DNA of 34,923 nt from Proteiniphilum sp. UBA5283 (GTDB lineage: Bacteria > Bacteroidota > Bacteroidia > Bacteroidales > Dysgonomonadaceae). The stretch is taken from contig DHSP01000036.1 in assembly GCA_002408485.1 (NCBI GenBank), positions 1 to 34,923 on the forward strand. The letters run 5' to 3'. Numbering within the stretch: position 1 is the first letter of the stretch; each line of letters starts with the position of its first letter. This document shows positions 1 to 7,296 of this stretch, piece after piece. The notes beneath the pieces were generated by a model. The model had not been told where the DNA came from and did not search any database. It saw nothing but the letters and a program-made list of their open reading frames with translations. The position numbers and the translations under genes were made by a program.

Positions 1-476
1 GAAGCTTCGTCTATTTCTCCTTTTTCAACGGCCTCAATAACAGAACACCCTTTCTCATTCGTGTGGGTACAATCTTTGAACTTGCAATTTTTAGAATGTT
101 TGATAATCAAGTCGAATGTGATTTCTAATCCACTTGTAGAATCAGCAATGCCTACTTCTCTCATCCCTGGATTATCAACTAATATTCCCCCGTTTTCAAG
201 AATTATCAATTCTCTATGACTGGTAACGTGTCTCCCTTTATTTGTGCTATGTATTGTCAATGCAACCCAATCGCCAACTGCTGGAAAATCTTCACGGCCT
301 TTTGATGAAAATCTTAGATTCCCTGTTATCTCAGACTCTAATTCTCCCTTTGCGGTTTTTACAATATATCTTTCCTTATGTTCTGATATAACTCTTCCAA
401 TTTCAAAGTCCTGAAGATTATTCTCAATCCTTAATTTTTCAAGTTTGTCGTTATATCCTAAATCTTCCAATTTCAT
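1..476 (-). pseudogene. rsgA: RsgA-like ribosome-assembly GTPase, internally deleted, 3' end outside window
   Basis: Reading the minus strand from the ATG at 476 gives 158 uninterrupted codons running off the left edge. Residues 1-73 match the N-terminus of the RsgA/YjeQ family (start MKLEDLGYNDKLEK, OB-fold segment ending at GDWVA). The frame then jumps directly to the G2/switch region (TNKGRHVTSHREL), the G3 motif (DNPGMRE) and the zinc-binding C-x5-C-x-H-x5-C knuckle. The rest of the OB fold, G4 (NKxD), G5 and the G1 P-loop (GxSGVGKS), roughly 130-150 residues of a normal family member, are missing between about 236 and 252. RsgA is a circularly permuted GTPase that matures the 30S subunit. 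Without P-loop and NKxD this copy should not bind GTP. The deletion is in frame and no stop follows in the visible part, so a short non-GTPase product is possible, but a decaying or rearranged extra copy is likelier. The DNA is AT-richer than the rest of the window. Confidence 0.8.
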
Positions 477-510
477 GGCAGTTTTTTGTGTGAGCGTTGT
501 CTTTTCAGCA

Positions 511-651
511 TTAAGCGCAATGTTCGGTGGCTTTGCGATGGTGCGGCAATAGCAAACCGTCAGTTGGGTTTTGTACCAAAGTTAATAAAATAACTGAAGT
601 TGACCATATATTTGTCAGCCGCACTATTGCAAAACCGATTGTTATAGGCAT
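511..651. repeat. Imperfect long inverted repeat (attC- or MITE-like element)
   Basis: The arm at about 522-546 pairs with the arm at about 619-639. Both end in a matching 13-mer (GCGATGGTGCGGC against the reverse complement of GCCGCACTATTGC, 11 of 13 identical) preceded by TTTGC and TCGG blocks. The loop is about 70 nt. The outer ends carry AAGCGCAATGTT on the left and GTTATAGGCAT on the right, loosely like the outer boxes of integron attC sites. It sits directly upstream of the deleted rsgA-like gene. The pairing can be read in the sequence; the element class is inference. Confidence 0.5.
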
Positions 652-723
652 ACCCATTTATTGATTATCAAAGATGTAATGAATATATATTAGTTAAAAT
701 ATATTTTATTTAGAATTAATTTT

Positions 724-731
724 TACCTTTG
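724..731 (+). promoter_or_regulatory. Bacteroidetes-type -7 box for the small lipoprotein gene
   Basis: TACCTTTG fits the TAnnTTTG consensus and lies 28 bp before the chosen ATG at 759. No clear -33 TTTG is visible. Confidence 0.6.
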
Positions 732-758
732 GTGCTGCTTTCCATTAATATATATGTC

Positions 759-1166
759 ATGAAAAAGATTAATCTGAAACGTTTACTATTTTTATCTCTG
801 ATAATATGGGGAACTTGTTTGAGTGGTTGCAGCCCGGAGAATGATGAAGAGGATGATTTGCTGGGATCAACGGACGAAGAGTATTCATTTGCCCGGAGTG
901 TGTGGAAAATGAACCAACTGCACACTGAGATAACGCTTGTTTTTGAGAATGCAGGATGCTCTCTTGAGATCTACGATAAAAGCTATCCGAAGAAGGAGGT
1001 GTACAGATTTAATTATGTGGCTGAGTTTCCTGACATCTTATTGGTTCCGGTGGATGGGAATGGAATTGGTTCAATTAGGGGGGTAGTGGAGAAGAGAGAA
1101 TATGGCAGGGATAAATTGTCTTTCACTACCGATTACTGGACTTGGGTGAAGTTGTACCGAGAATAA
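759..1166 (+). CDS. Small hypothetical lipoprotein (135 aa)
   Basis: The ATG at 759 begins a lysine-rich n-region (MKKINLKR), a hydrophobic core and a lipobox LSGC, so the product should be lipidated at about Cys23 and exported. A TTG ten codons upstream extends the frame but would overlap the promoter box, so it was not used. The mature part opens with an acidic linker (ENDEEDD), typical of Bacteroidetes surface lipoproteins. The remaining roughly 100 residues look like a small beta-rich domain with aromatic residues (YWTWVKLY at the end). I do not recognise a family. It is monocistronic: its own promoter lies upstream and a strong hairpin follows the stop codon immediately. Confidence 0.75.
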   Translation: MKKINLKRLLFLSLIIWGTCLSGCSPENDEEDDLLGSTDEEYSFARSVWKMNQLHTEITLVFENAGCSLEIYDKSYPKKEVYRFNYVAEFPDILLVPVDGNGIGSIRGVVEKREYGRDKLSFTTDYWTWVKLYRE

Positions 1167-1188
1167 ACTTGCCCCATCAGGGGCAAGT
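1167..1188. terminator. Bidirectional hairpin between convergent genes
   Basis: A perfect 9-bp stem (ACTTGCCCC / GGGGCAAGT) with an ATCA loop starts one base after the lipoprotein stop codon. The sulfatase gene converges on it from the other side. U-tracts are weak on both strands. Confidence 0.65.
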
Positions 1189-1213
1189 ACTTTATAGAAA
1201 GATTTACTTATCT

Positions 1214-2809
1214 TTAAACCTCATCGGGCCACGGACATGCTTTCCCCGTTGCTTTGAAGGAAGGACGCTGCGCTTTTACTTTGCGCAAGTGTTTTCCTAA
1301 ATCGCGTGAGAGTTTTTTCACCATGCCGGCATGCTGCGTTGACAGATCCGTTGTTTCTCCCAGGTCGTTGGTGATGTTGAACAATTCTTTCTTACCGGTT
1401 TCGTAATAATAAATCAACTTCCAGTCGCCACTGCGAATGGTACATGTGGAGCCGATTCCCGGGCCTTCGTTACCCCATAGGTTGGGATAGTTCCAGTAAA
1501 GGTTGCGGGTTTTGTTGCCGGTAGACTTGCCTTCCAGCAGCGGCACGAAGCTGACTCCGTCTACCGGTTGGAGGGTTTTACGATTTTTCACCTGAGCCAT
1601 ATCGAGGAGGGTAGGGAAGAAATCTTCAATGATTACGTAGTCGTTACATCGGGTGCCGGCTTTCACTTTCCCCGGCCATTTTACGATCATCGGTTCCCGT
1701 ATGCCGCCTTCATAGGCCGATCCTTTGCCGCTGTTGAGCGGAGCGTTTTGGGTATGTAACGGAGCGTCGCGCCAGCGGGTATCGGTAGAGAACCCGCCAT
1801 TGTCGGACATGAAAATGATAATGCTGTTTTCATCCAGGCCGTTTTGCTCGAGCCAGCTCATCAAATCGCCCAGGCTCTTGTCCATTCCTTCAATCAGCGT
1901 AGCGTAAGCTGCCTCCTTTTCCGACAGCCCTGCATCAATATATTTCTGATAAAAACGACTGTCTTTGTCGATGGGGATATGTATGGCATAGTGCGCCATA
2001 TAGAGGTAGAACGGTTGACCGAGATTTTTGGCTTTGTCGAGTGCTTTCAAGGCTTCGAGTGTCAGTGCCTCTGTGACAAAGGTTTCTGTTCCCCAGTATT
2101 TGTCAAGGCCAGGGACAGCTTGAGGCGGGGAGGGCCTCCCGTCGGTCCGGTTTCCGTAATTCTCTTCTCCCAGATAACTGGTCAGGCCGCCACCGGCATG
2201 TCCGGCAATATTGACCTCAAACCCGAAATGGAGCGGGTTTTCACCCGGAGTATCCATCGCACCCCAATGTGCCTTACCGCAATGGATGGTATGATAACCA
2301 CTATTTTTCAGCAGTTGCGCCAGGGAAGTCACTTCATAGGTGTGTGGGATGCCGGGCACCTGGCAAATGCCGTTCACATTCCATTCCGGGAATTGGAGCT
2401 GGGTGCTCTCGCGATCGGTTGAGGTGTTCTTTTTGAGTGTCCAGTTGGTTACCCGGTGACGTGCGGCATTCATACCCGTCATCAGGCTTACACGCGTAGG
2501 AGAACTCACGGAACAGGCATATGCCTGGGTGAACATCATGCCCTGCGAGGCAAGCCGTTCCATGTTGGGGGTGTGGTAACGCTCATTAAGCGGTGTCTTC
2601 TCCGTCCCAAACGGAAGGGACGTGTCTTGCCAACCCATATCATCGACCATGAAGAGGATAATATTGGGACGTGTGCCGGCAGTTTCCTGGGCATGCAACG
2701 AGGCTGCCACCACCGCAGATGTGGCAATCAGGGTTGTTTTTTTGAAAAATGGGGATACCGCTATGTTCGTTTTTAGATTGCTTTTTTGGGAAGTCAAGGG
2801 GAAATTCAT
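1214..2809 (-). CDS. S1-family sulfatase with serine at the formylglycine position
   Basis: A 531-aa exported sulfatase of the alkaline-phosphatase superfamily, expected to hydrolyse sulfate esters on glycans or small organics. A signal peptide (KKTTLIATSAVVAASLHAQ) is followed by the metal-binding start NIILFMVDDMGWQD, the activation motif S-S-P-T-R followed by VSLMTG, and a late metal site SDNGG. The residue that would become formylglycine is Ser102 (codon at 2504-2506), not Cys; a Cys lies three residues earlier, off register. Ser-type sulfatases are matured by radical-SAM anSME enzymes rather than the oxygen-dependent FGE. The ATG at 2809 is preferred over a TTG two codons upstream. It has its own promoter and is about 18 kb from the galactan locus, so a link to that locus is not supported. 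Substrate is unknown. Confidence 0.93.
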   Translation of the reverse strand: MNFPLTSQKSNLKTNIAVSPFFKKTTLIATSAVVAASLHAQETAGTRPNIILFMVDDMGWQDTSLPFGTEKTPLNERYHTPNMERLASQGMMFTQAYACSVSSPTRVSLMTGMNAARHRVTNWTLKKNTSTDRESTQLQFPEWNVNGICQVPGIPHTYEVTSLAQLLKNSGYHTIHCGKAHWGAMDTPGENPLHFGFEVNIAGHAGGGLTSYLGEENYGNRTDGRPSPPQAVPGLDKYWGTETFVTEALTLEALKALDKAKNLGQPFYLYMAHYAIHIPIDKDSRFYQKYIDAGLSEKEAAYATLIEGMDKSLGDLMSWLEQNGLDENSIIIFMSDNGGFSTDTRWRDAPLHTQNAPLNSGKGSAYEGGIREPMIVKWPGKVKAGTRCNDYVIIEDFFPTLLDMAQVKNRKTLQPVDGVSFVPLLEGKSTGNKTRNLYWNYPNLWGNEGPGIGSTCTIRSGDWKLIYYYETGKKELFNITNDLGETTDLSTQHAGMVKKLSRDLGKHLRKVKAQRPSFKATGKACPWPDEV

Positions 2810-2920
2810 ATTCAATACTTTTGCTTATCCTTACGAAAAATGCCTTCACCTGTTGCAATTTCCGGATAATAATCCTCCATGAACAACAGGCAGGCAAATT
2901 TGAGTTTCGTTATTTAACTG

Positions 2921-2928
2921 CAAATATA
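2921..2928 (-). promoter_or_regulatory. -7 box upstream of the sulfatase gene
   Basis: On the minus strand the box reads TATATTTG, about 110 bp before the sulfatase ATG, leaving a fairly long 5' leader. The leader contains a small GGAT-AATA-ATCC hairpin. Confidence 0.5.
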
Positions 2929-2973
2929 GAAAATTTGAGCCAGAAACTAATCCATCGAAGAAGGTAATCGCCG

Positions 2974-3156
2974 CTAATCGAGGTATGCCATTATAATTCC
3001 AAAAAGGATGATGCCAATTATGATCAGGTATGCAAATGGATTCGCAAAATTCACTGTCCAGCCCATGAAGCGATTCCTTTTGGGAAGTATTATCCTGGGA
3101 TCATTGGGATTATAATAGAAAATACCCCATTTATAATTTTCACGATCGTTTCGCAT
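2974..3156 (-). CDS. DUF5808-like mini membrane protein (60 aa)
   Basis: A 60-residue protein in two parts. The N-terminal part carries the pattern WGIFYYNPNDPRIILPKR followed by GWTVNFANP, which I recognise as the DUF5808 signature. The C-terminal part is one transmembrane helix (about residues 40-58, LIIIGIILFGIIMAYLD). Function is unknown for the family; it appears as a stand-alone domain or attached to membrane proteins. A -7 box lies about 75 bp upstream on the same strand. It is flanked by the sulfatase (same strand, behind it) and the XRE regulator (divergent). The strong domain match makes it a real gene despite its size. Confidence 0.75.
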   Translation of the reverse strand: MRNDRENYKWGIFYYNPNDPRIILPKRNRFMGWTVNFANPFAYLIIIGIILFGIIMAYLD

Positions 3157-3209
3157 AAGGAGGTTATTATATGTGATTGGTCCTCAGATATTATTGTAAT
3201 TGGCTTGTG

Positions 3210-3236
3210 ATGTATACATACACACGTTCAAATATA
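3210..3236 (-). promoter_or_regulatory. Promoter of the DUF5808 gene, with adjacent palindrome
   Basis: TATATTTG on the minus strand lies at 3229-3236, with TTTG at 3260-3263 (spacing 23 bp, slightly long). Just downstream, near the expected transcript start, is a perfect 10-bp palindrome ATGTATACAT at 3210-3219. Confidence 0.5.
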
Positions 3237-3393
3237 CGTTGTTTTTGAGAGTCTTCATTCAAAAATCAAGAAAATGTTCTGAGTCGATATGAAGTTTTCA
3301 GGAGATGTTGTGGATTCCTATCGCAACAAGGAAGAGAGCATAGAATGGAATTAATATAAAATAAGGGGTAAAAGAAACATTTCGTGAGATATC

Positions 3394-3424
3394 TTGCCCT
3401 GTTTGTTTAATTCTGTTACTTTTG
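3394..3424 (+). promoter_or_regulatory. Promoter of the XRE-cupin / acyl-CoA synthetase unit
   Basis: TTG at 3394-3396, 20 bp, then TACTTTTG at 3417-3424; the ATG follows 21 bp later. The remaining upstream stretch (3240-3390) shows nothing else I can name. Confidence 0.65.
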
Positions 3425-3445
3425 CATCTTCAAAAGCAAATATTT

Positions 3446-4009
3446 ATGAGCGCTGTCACGGAAAAAATTAAGATTTTATGTGCCGACAGGAACATGTCGG
3501 TTGAGGAACTGGCTGCAGGAGCAGGACTTACAGTGGAACAGGTGCGTCGCATCTGCGAGAGCGACAAAATCCCTTCTCTCGCTTCGCTGATCAAGATTGC
3601 CCGTGCCTTGGGTGTGCGATTGGGTACTTTTCTCGACGATAGCGAAGAGATGGGGCCAGTGGTTAACAGGCACGCTGACATGCACACACCGGTCACCTTC
3701 ACCAGTCATCAGACCAACAATAACTCTCACATGGATTTTATCTCGCTGGCGGCCAGGAAGGGAGGACGAAACATGGAGCCGTTCCTGGTTTGCATTCAGC
3801 CGGGTACCGGAAAGGAAGCTTTTTCGTCGCACGAGGGCGAGGAGTTTCTCTATGTGCTGGAGGGATCCATCGTGGTGCATTACGGGACAGAAAAATATAT
3901 GCTGAACCAGGGCGACAGCATCTATTATGATTCCATTGTGGATCATCTGGTCACGGCCCATGGTCAAACAGAAGCGAAGATACTGGGAGTGGTCTATTTT
4001 CCTGCATAA
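3446..4009 (+). CDS. XRE-family regulator with C-terminal cupin sensor domain
   Basis: A 188-aa protein. Residues about 5-60 form a helix-turn-helix of the XRE/HTH_3 type (MSVEELAAGAGLTVEQVRRI), and about 110-185 a cupin_2 barrel (GKEAFSSHEGEEFLYVLEGS, then LNQGDSIYYDSIVDH). This architecture is a one-component repressor or activator in which the cupin binds a small ligand. The ATG at 3446 is used; a TTG eight codons earlier overlaps the promoter. The acyl-CoA synthetase gene starts 47 bp downstream on the same strand, so the regulator probably controls its own operon in response to a fatty or aromatic acid or its CoA ester; the ligand is inference. Confidence 0.88.
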   Translation: MSAVTEKIKILCADRNMSVEELAAGAGLTVEQVRRICESDKIPSLASLIKIARALGVRLGTFLDDSEEMGPVVNRHADMHTPVTFTSHQTNNNSHMDFISLAARKGGRNMEPFLVCIQPGTGKEAFSSHEGEEFLYVLEGSIVVHYGTEKYMLNQGDSIYYDSIVDHLVTAHGQTEAKILGVVYFPA

Positions 4010-4056
4010 GCTTCCATCATATCATTTCATTTAACACACCGATCTTTTAAGCAACG

Positions 4057-5724
4057 ATGACCAACAAATCAGCGATGATGCTATCCGACAGAACACTGGG
4101 CGACTGGCTCGAGTACTGGGCCCAAGAAACACCCGATAAGGAATATATTGTCTATTCAGACCGCGACCTTCGCTTTACCTGGAAAAAATTCAACGAACGG
4201 GTGGATCACATGGCGAAGGGGTTGATCGCCATCGGGGTGACACGGGGTACGCACGTGGGCATCTGGGCACAGAATGTGCCGGACTGGCTCACCTTTCTCT
4301 ATGCCACTGCCAAGATTGGTGCCGTGGCGGTGACGGTGAACACAAACTACCGCACCGAGGAACTGCGATACCTGATGAACAACTCGGATATGCATACACT
4401 ATGCATGACGGACGGGGTGCCGGGAAGCAATTATACCGACATCATCTACGAACTGGTGCCGGAACTGAAAACGACACAACGGGGGAAGCTGAAATCGGAC
4501 CTTTTTCCGGAACTGAAGAATGTGGTCTACATAGGCCAGGAGAAATACCGGGGTATGTACAACACGGCAGAGATCCTGCTGCTGGGAAAGAATGTGCCGG
4601 ATGACGATTTCAGGGTGCTGCGATCGCTTACCAATTGTCACGATGTGGTGAACATGCAATATACCTCCGGAACCACCGGTTTCCCGAAAGGGGTGATGCT
4701 CACCCATCACAACATCACCAACAACGGATACCTCACGGGCGTTCACATGCAGTTCACGCCGGAAGACAAGTGCTGCATCTGCGTACCGCTGTTTCACTGC
4801 TTTGGGGTGGTGCTGGCGACCATGTGTTGCCTCACGCACGGCAGCACGCAGGTGATGGTGGAGCGGTTCGACCCGCTGGTCACCCTGGCGTCGGTGCACA
4901 AGGAACGTTGTACTGTGCTGCATGGGGTGCCGACGATGTTCATCGCCCAATTGAATCATCCCATGTTCAGCATGTTCGACATGCGATCACTGCGTACGGG
5001 CATCATGGCGGGTGCACTCTGTCCCGAGGAACTGATGCGGCAGGTGAACGAGAAGATGTTTATGGATCTGACCAGCGTCTATGGGATGACGGAGACGTCG
5101 CCGGGGATGACGCAAACCCGCGTGGACGACCCTTTTGAGGTGCGTTGTACTACGGTGGGAAGGGAGTACGAGTTCACCGAAGTAAAGGTGCTTGACCCCG
5201 AAACGGGGGAGGAGTGCCCTGTGGACGTGCCGGGAGAGATATGCTGCAGAGGGTATAACGTGATGAAGGGCTACTACAAGAATCCGGAAGCCACGGCACA
5301 GGTGATTGATGCCAATGGCTTTATGCATTCGGGCGATCTCGGCGTGAGGGACAAGAATGGTAATTACCGGATTACGGGTCGCATCAAGGATATCATCATC
5401 CGCGGAGGAGAGAACATCTCTCCAAAGGAGGTGGAGGATTATCTCTACCGGATGTCTGGCGTGAAGGATGTACAGGTGGTGGGGGTGGCTTCAAATCGTT
5501 ATGGTGAAGATGTGGGGGCGTTCATCATTCAGAAGGAGGGGTACCAGCTCTCCACGGAAGATGTGCGCGATTATTGCAAGGGCCATATCGCTAAATATAA
5601 AATACCGCGTTATGTCTTTTTCGTGGAGAATTTCCCTCTGACCGGCAGCGGGAAGATCCAGAAATTCCGGCTGAGGGAGATGGCGCTGGAACTGTGTGAA
5701 AAGGAGGGCATTGTAATTCTGTGA
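4057..5724 (+). CDS. Acyl-CoA synthetase (AMP-dependent, FadD/acs-like)
   Basis: A 555-aa ANL-superfamily adenylate-forming enzyme that activates a carboxylic acid with ATP and then transfers the acyl group to CoA. All core motifs are present: A3 phosphate loop YTSGTTGFPKG (about 202-212), A5 YGMTETSPG, A7/A8 HSGDLG and GRIKDIIIRGGENISPKEVE, and the catalytic A10 lysine in GSGKIQKFR (about 531). Length and motifs fit medium/long-chain fatty-acyl-CoA ligases; chain length cannot be judged from sequence. It lacks a signal peptide and is cytoplasmic. It follows the XRE-cupin gene in one transcription unit, a pairing I regard as recurrent in Bacteroidetes. Confidence 0.93.
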   Translation: MTNKSAMMLSDRTLGDWLEYWAQETPDKEYIVYSDRDLRFTWKKFNERVDHMAKGLIAIGVTRGTHVGIWAQNVPDWLTFLYATAKIGAVAVTVNTNYRTEELRYLMNNSDMHTLCMTDGVPGSNYTDIIYELVPELKTTQRGKLKSDLFPELKNVVYIGQEKYRGMYNTAEILLLGKNVPDDDFRVLRSLTNCHDVVNMQYTSGTTGFPKGVMLTHHNITNNGYLTGVHMQFTPEDKCCICVPLFHCFGVVLATMCCLTHGSTQVMVERFDPLVTLASVHKERCTVLHGVPTMFIAQLNHPMFSMFDMRSLRTGIMAGALCPEELMRQVNEKMFMDLTSVYGMTETSPGMTQTRVDDPFEVRCTTVGREYEFTEVKVLDPETGEECPVDVPGEICCRGYNVMKGYYKNPEATAQVIDANGFMHSGDLGVRDKNGNYRITGRIKDIIIRGGENISPKEVEDYLYRMSGVKDVQVVGVASNRYGEDVGAFIIQKEGYQLSTEDVRDYCKGHIAKYKIPRYVFFVENFPLTGSGKIQKFRLREMALELCEKEGIVIL

Positions 5725-5758
5725 CGTAACATCCATAACGATCCTTAACCGCGTATAT

Positions 5759-5789
5759 TTTGAATAGTGCATCTGGAGCCTTATCTTTG
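5759..5789 (+). promoter_or_regulatory. Promoter of yjdM-like gene
   Basis: TTTG at 5759-5762, 19 bp, then TATCTTTG at 5782-5789; the ATG is 20 bp further on. A textbook Bacteroidetes housekeeping promoter. Confidence 0.75.
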
Positions 5790-5809
5790 GGGAACTAAAT
5801 GAAATTTAC

Positions 5810-6145
5810 ATGACACAAACTCCTACATGCATTAAATGCAAAAGCGCTGTGACTTATTTCGATGGCTCCCTGTTTCACTGCACGGAATGTTTTCACGAAT
5901 GGACACAGGAAGATATGGAAGCCGCCACAGAGTTGGAAAAAGTATTGGATAGTAACGGAAACGAACTTTTTGACGGGGATGATGTAACCGTGATAAAAGA
6001 TTTGAAAGTAAAAGGTTCGTCCATGGTCGTGAAACGCGGTACACGCGCACGCGCTATCAGACTCTCAAGCGAGGACCCCACGCACGTTCAGGCAAAGGTA
6101 GATGGACAAACCATTTTCCTGAAGACTGAATTTCTGAAGAAATAA
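5810..6145 (+). CDS. yjdM: YjdM/PhnA zinc-ribbon protein
   Basis: A 111-aa cytoplasmic protein. The N-terminus is a zinc ribbon with C-x2-C pairs at Cys7/Cys10 and Cys24/Cys27; the C-terminal half is the SH3-like YjdM/PhnA domain (LFDGDDVTVIKDLKVKG). The family was once tied to phosphonate use because of the phn neighbourhood in E. coli, but its biochemical role is not established. No phosphonate genes are present here. It is monocistronic, with its own promoter and a strong terminator shared with the convergent tRNA. Confidence 0.9.
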   Translation: MTQTPTCIKCKSAVTYFDGSLFHCTECFHEWTQEDMEAATELEKVLDSNGNELFDGDDVTVIKDLKVKGSSMVVKRGTRARAIRLSSEDPTHVQAKVDGQTIFLKTEFLKK

Positions 6146-6182
6146 AGAGATCAAATTCCTGACCAAATAAGTCTAAATCACT

Positions 6183-6217
6183 AAAAAAGGGAGCCCTGAT
6201 GAGGAGTTCCCTTTTTT
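6183..6217. terminator. Bidirectional terminator between yjdM-like gene and tRNA-Ala
   Basis: A perfect 10-bp inverted repeat, AAAAAAGGGA (6183-6192) and TCCCTTTTTT (6208-6217), supplies a U-tract on both strands. Its right end touches the encoded CCA of the tRNA. Confidence 0.8.
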
Positions 6218-6293
6218 GGTGGAGAATATCGGAGTCGAACCGATGACCTTTTGACTGCCAGTCAAACGCTCTAGCCAGCTGAGCTAATCCCCC
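6217..6293 (-). tRNA. tRNA-Ala (anticodon GGC)
   Basis: The minus strand folds as a full cloverleaf: acceptor GGGGGAT/ATTCTCC, D arm AGCTCAG...GAGC, anticodon stem TTTGA/TCAAA with loop CTGGCAG (anticodon GGC), T arm ATCGG-TTCGACT-CCGAT, discriminator A and encoded CCA at 6217-6219. The third acceptor pair is G-U, the alanine identity element, which confirms the call. Confidence 0.97.
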
Positions 6294-6327
6294 TTGAATT
6301 TCGTGGTGCAAAGATAGAGATTTTGTT

Positions 6328-6335
6328 TATATTTG
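6328..6335 (+). promoter_or_regulatory. Promoter of the DUF4286-ruvC unit
   Basis: TATATTTG, 38 bp before the ATG at 6374. It lies between the divergent tRNA-Ala and the DUF4286 gene. Confidence 0.6.
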
Positions 6336-6373
6336 CAATCAAAACGAGAGAGAAAAATTAAAAATTGCGCGTT

Positions 6374-6682
6374 ATGATTGTTTTCAACACCACTTTTCAT
6401 GTCGATGAGGGTATAAACGAAGAGTTTATTGAATATATGCTGCAGCAATTTATTCCGATGTCCACCAAAAGTGGATTGCTCACATCGCCTCGTCTGGCAC
6501 GTGTGTTTGGAAAGGAGGGTGAGGAGGGATACTCTTATGCGATGGAATTTGTTGCTGCCGATATCGTGACGCTGGAACGCTGGAATGCCGATGAGAGCAA
6601 GATTGTCTATGATCCCTTGCTGGAGAAGTTTAAGGAGAAGCTGATCGGATTCTCAACCATCATGCAGACAATAGAGTACTGA
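6374..6682 (+). CDS. DUF4286 family protein
   Basis: A 102-aa protein starting MIVFNTTFHVDEGINEEF; the ATG at 6374 is chosen over a TTG three codons upstream. It matches the DUF4286 family, small Bacteroidetes proteins with a ferredoxin-like (dimeric alpha-beta barrel) look and no assigned function. The stop codon overlaps the ruvC start (TGATG, one shared base), so the two are translationally coupled. It may help ruvC expression or have an independent housekeeping role. Confidence 0.82.
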   Translation: MIVFNTTFHVDEGINEEFIEYMLQQFIPMSTKSGLLTSPRLARVFGKEGEEGYSYAMEFVAADIVTLERWNADESKIVYDPLLEKFKEKLIGFSTIMQTIEY

Positions 6683-7242
6683 TGCAGAAAGAACGGATTA
6701 TCATGGGCATTGACCCGGGCACGCAGGTGATGGGCTACGGCATACTCCGTGTACTGGATAACAAACCGTCGATGATGGCAATGGGGGTGATGGAGCTGGG
6801 TAAATACGGCGATCATTACCTCAAGCTGGCGAAGATATATGCCCGCGTCATCGGCCTGATTGAGGAGTTCCTGCCCGACGAGCTAGCCATCGAGGCTCCT
6901 TTCTTTGGCAAGAACGTGCAGAGCATGCTCAAGCTGGGACGTGCACAGGGGGTGGCCATGGCTGCTGCCATCTCGCGCGACATCCCGATTTTTGAATACG
7001 CCCCGCTGAAGATCAAGATGGCGATCACCGGCAATGGCAGGGCGGCGAAGGAGCAGGTGGCCTACATGTTACAGAAGATTTTGCATATCCCTGATGAGAA
7101 CATGCTTCCGCAGTTGGACGCGAGCGACGGACTTGCGGCGGCACTTTGCCATTTTTACCAGTCGGGTGTCACCACCGGAGACAGAAAATACAAGGACTGG
7201 AAAGATTTTGCCAGCCGCAACCAGGATAAGGTGAGAAAATAA
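6682..7242 (+). CDS. ruvC: Holliday junction resolvase RuvC
   Basis: A 186-aa crossover junction endodeoxyribonuclease. It cuts four-way junctions as a dimer together with RuvAB during recombinational repair. The RNase-H-like acidic site is complete: Asp11 in GIDPGT, Glu71 in AIEAPFFGKN, and Asp146/Asp149 with His157 in DASDGLAAALCH. Length is typical. It is coupled to the upstream DUF4286 gene; no ruvA or ruvB is nearby. Confidence 0.96.
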   Translation: MQKERIIMGIDPGTQVMGYGILRVLDNKPSMMAMGVMELGKYGDHYLKLAKIYARVIGLIEEFLPDELAIEAPFFGKNVQSMLKLGRAQGVAMAAAISRDIPIFEYAPLKIKMAITGNGRAAKEQVAYMLQKILHIPDENMLPQLDASDGLAAALCHFYQSGVTTGDRKYKDWKDFASRNQDKVRK

Positions 7243-7284
7243 AAAAAAAATCCCTTTTTCTTGCATAATACTCCCGAACTTTTT

Positions 7285-7292
7285 TAACTTTG
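7285..7292 (+). promoter_or_regulatory. -7 box almost abutting the SPOR-protein start codon
   Basis: TAACTTTG ends only 4 bp before the ATG at 7297. With the usual distance from this box to the transcript start, the mRNA would be leaderless or nearly so. TTG at 7261-7263 could be the -33 element (21-bp spacing). Confidence 0.5.
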
Positions 7293-7296
7293 CCTG

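Noticed and set aside
1214..2809. Sulfatase as part of the galactan locus
   Set aside because: It is about 18 kb away with its own promoter and many unrelated genes between; galactan is not normally sulfated.
6057..6311. Minus-strand frame across the tRNA
   Set aside because: It overlaps tRNA-Ala and a terminator; the protein-like reading is a by-product of the tRNA sequence.
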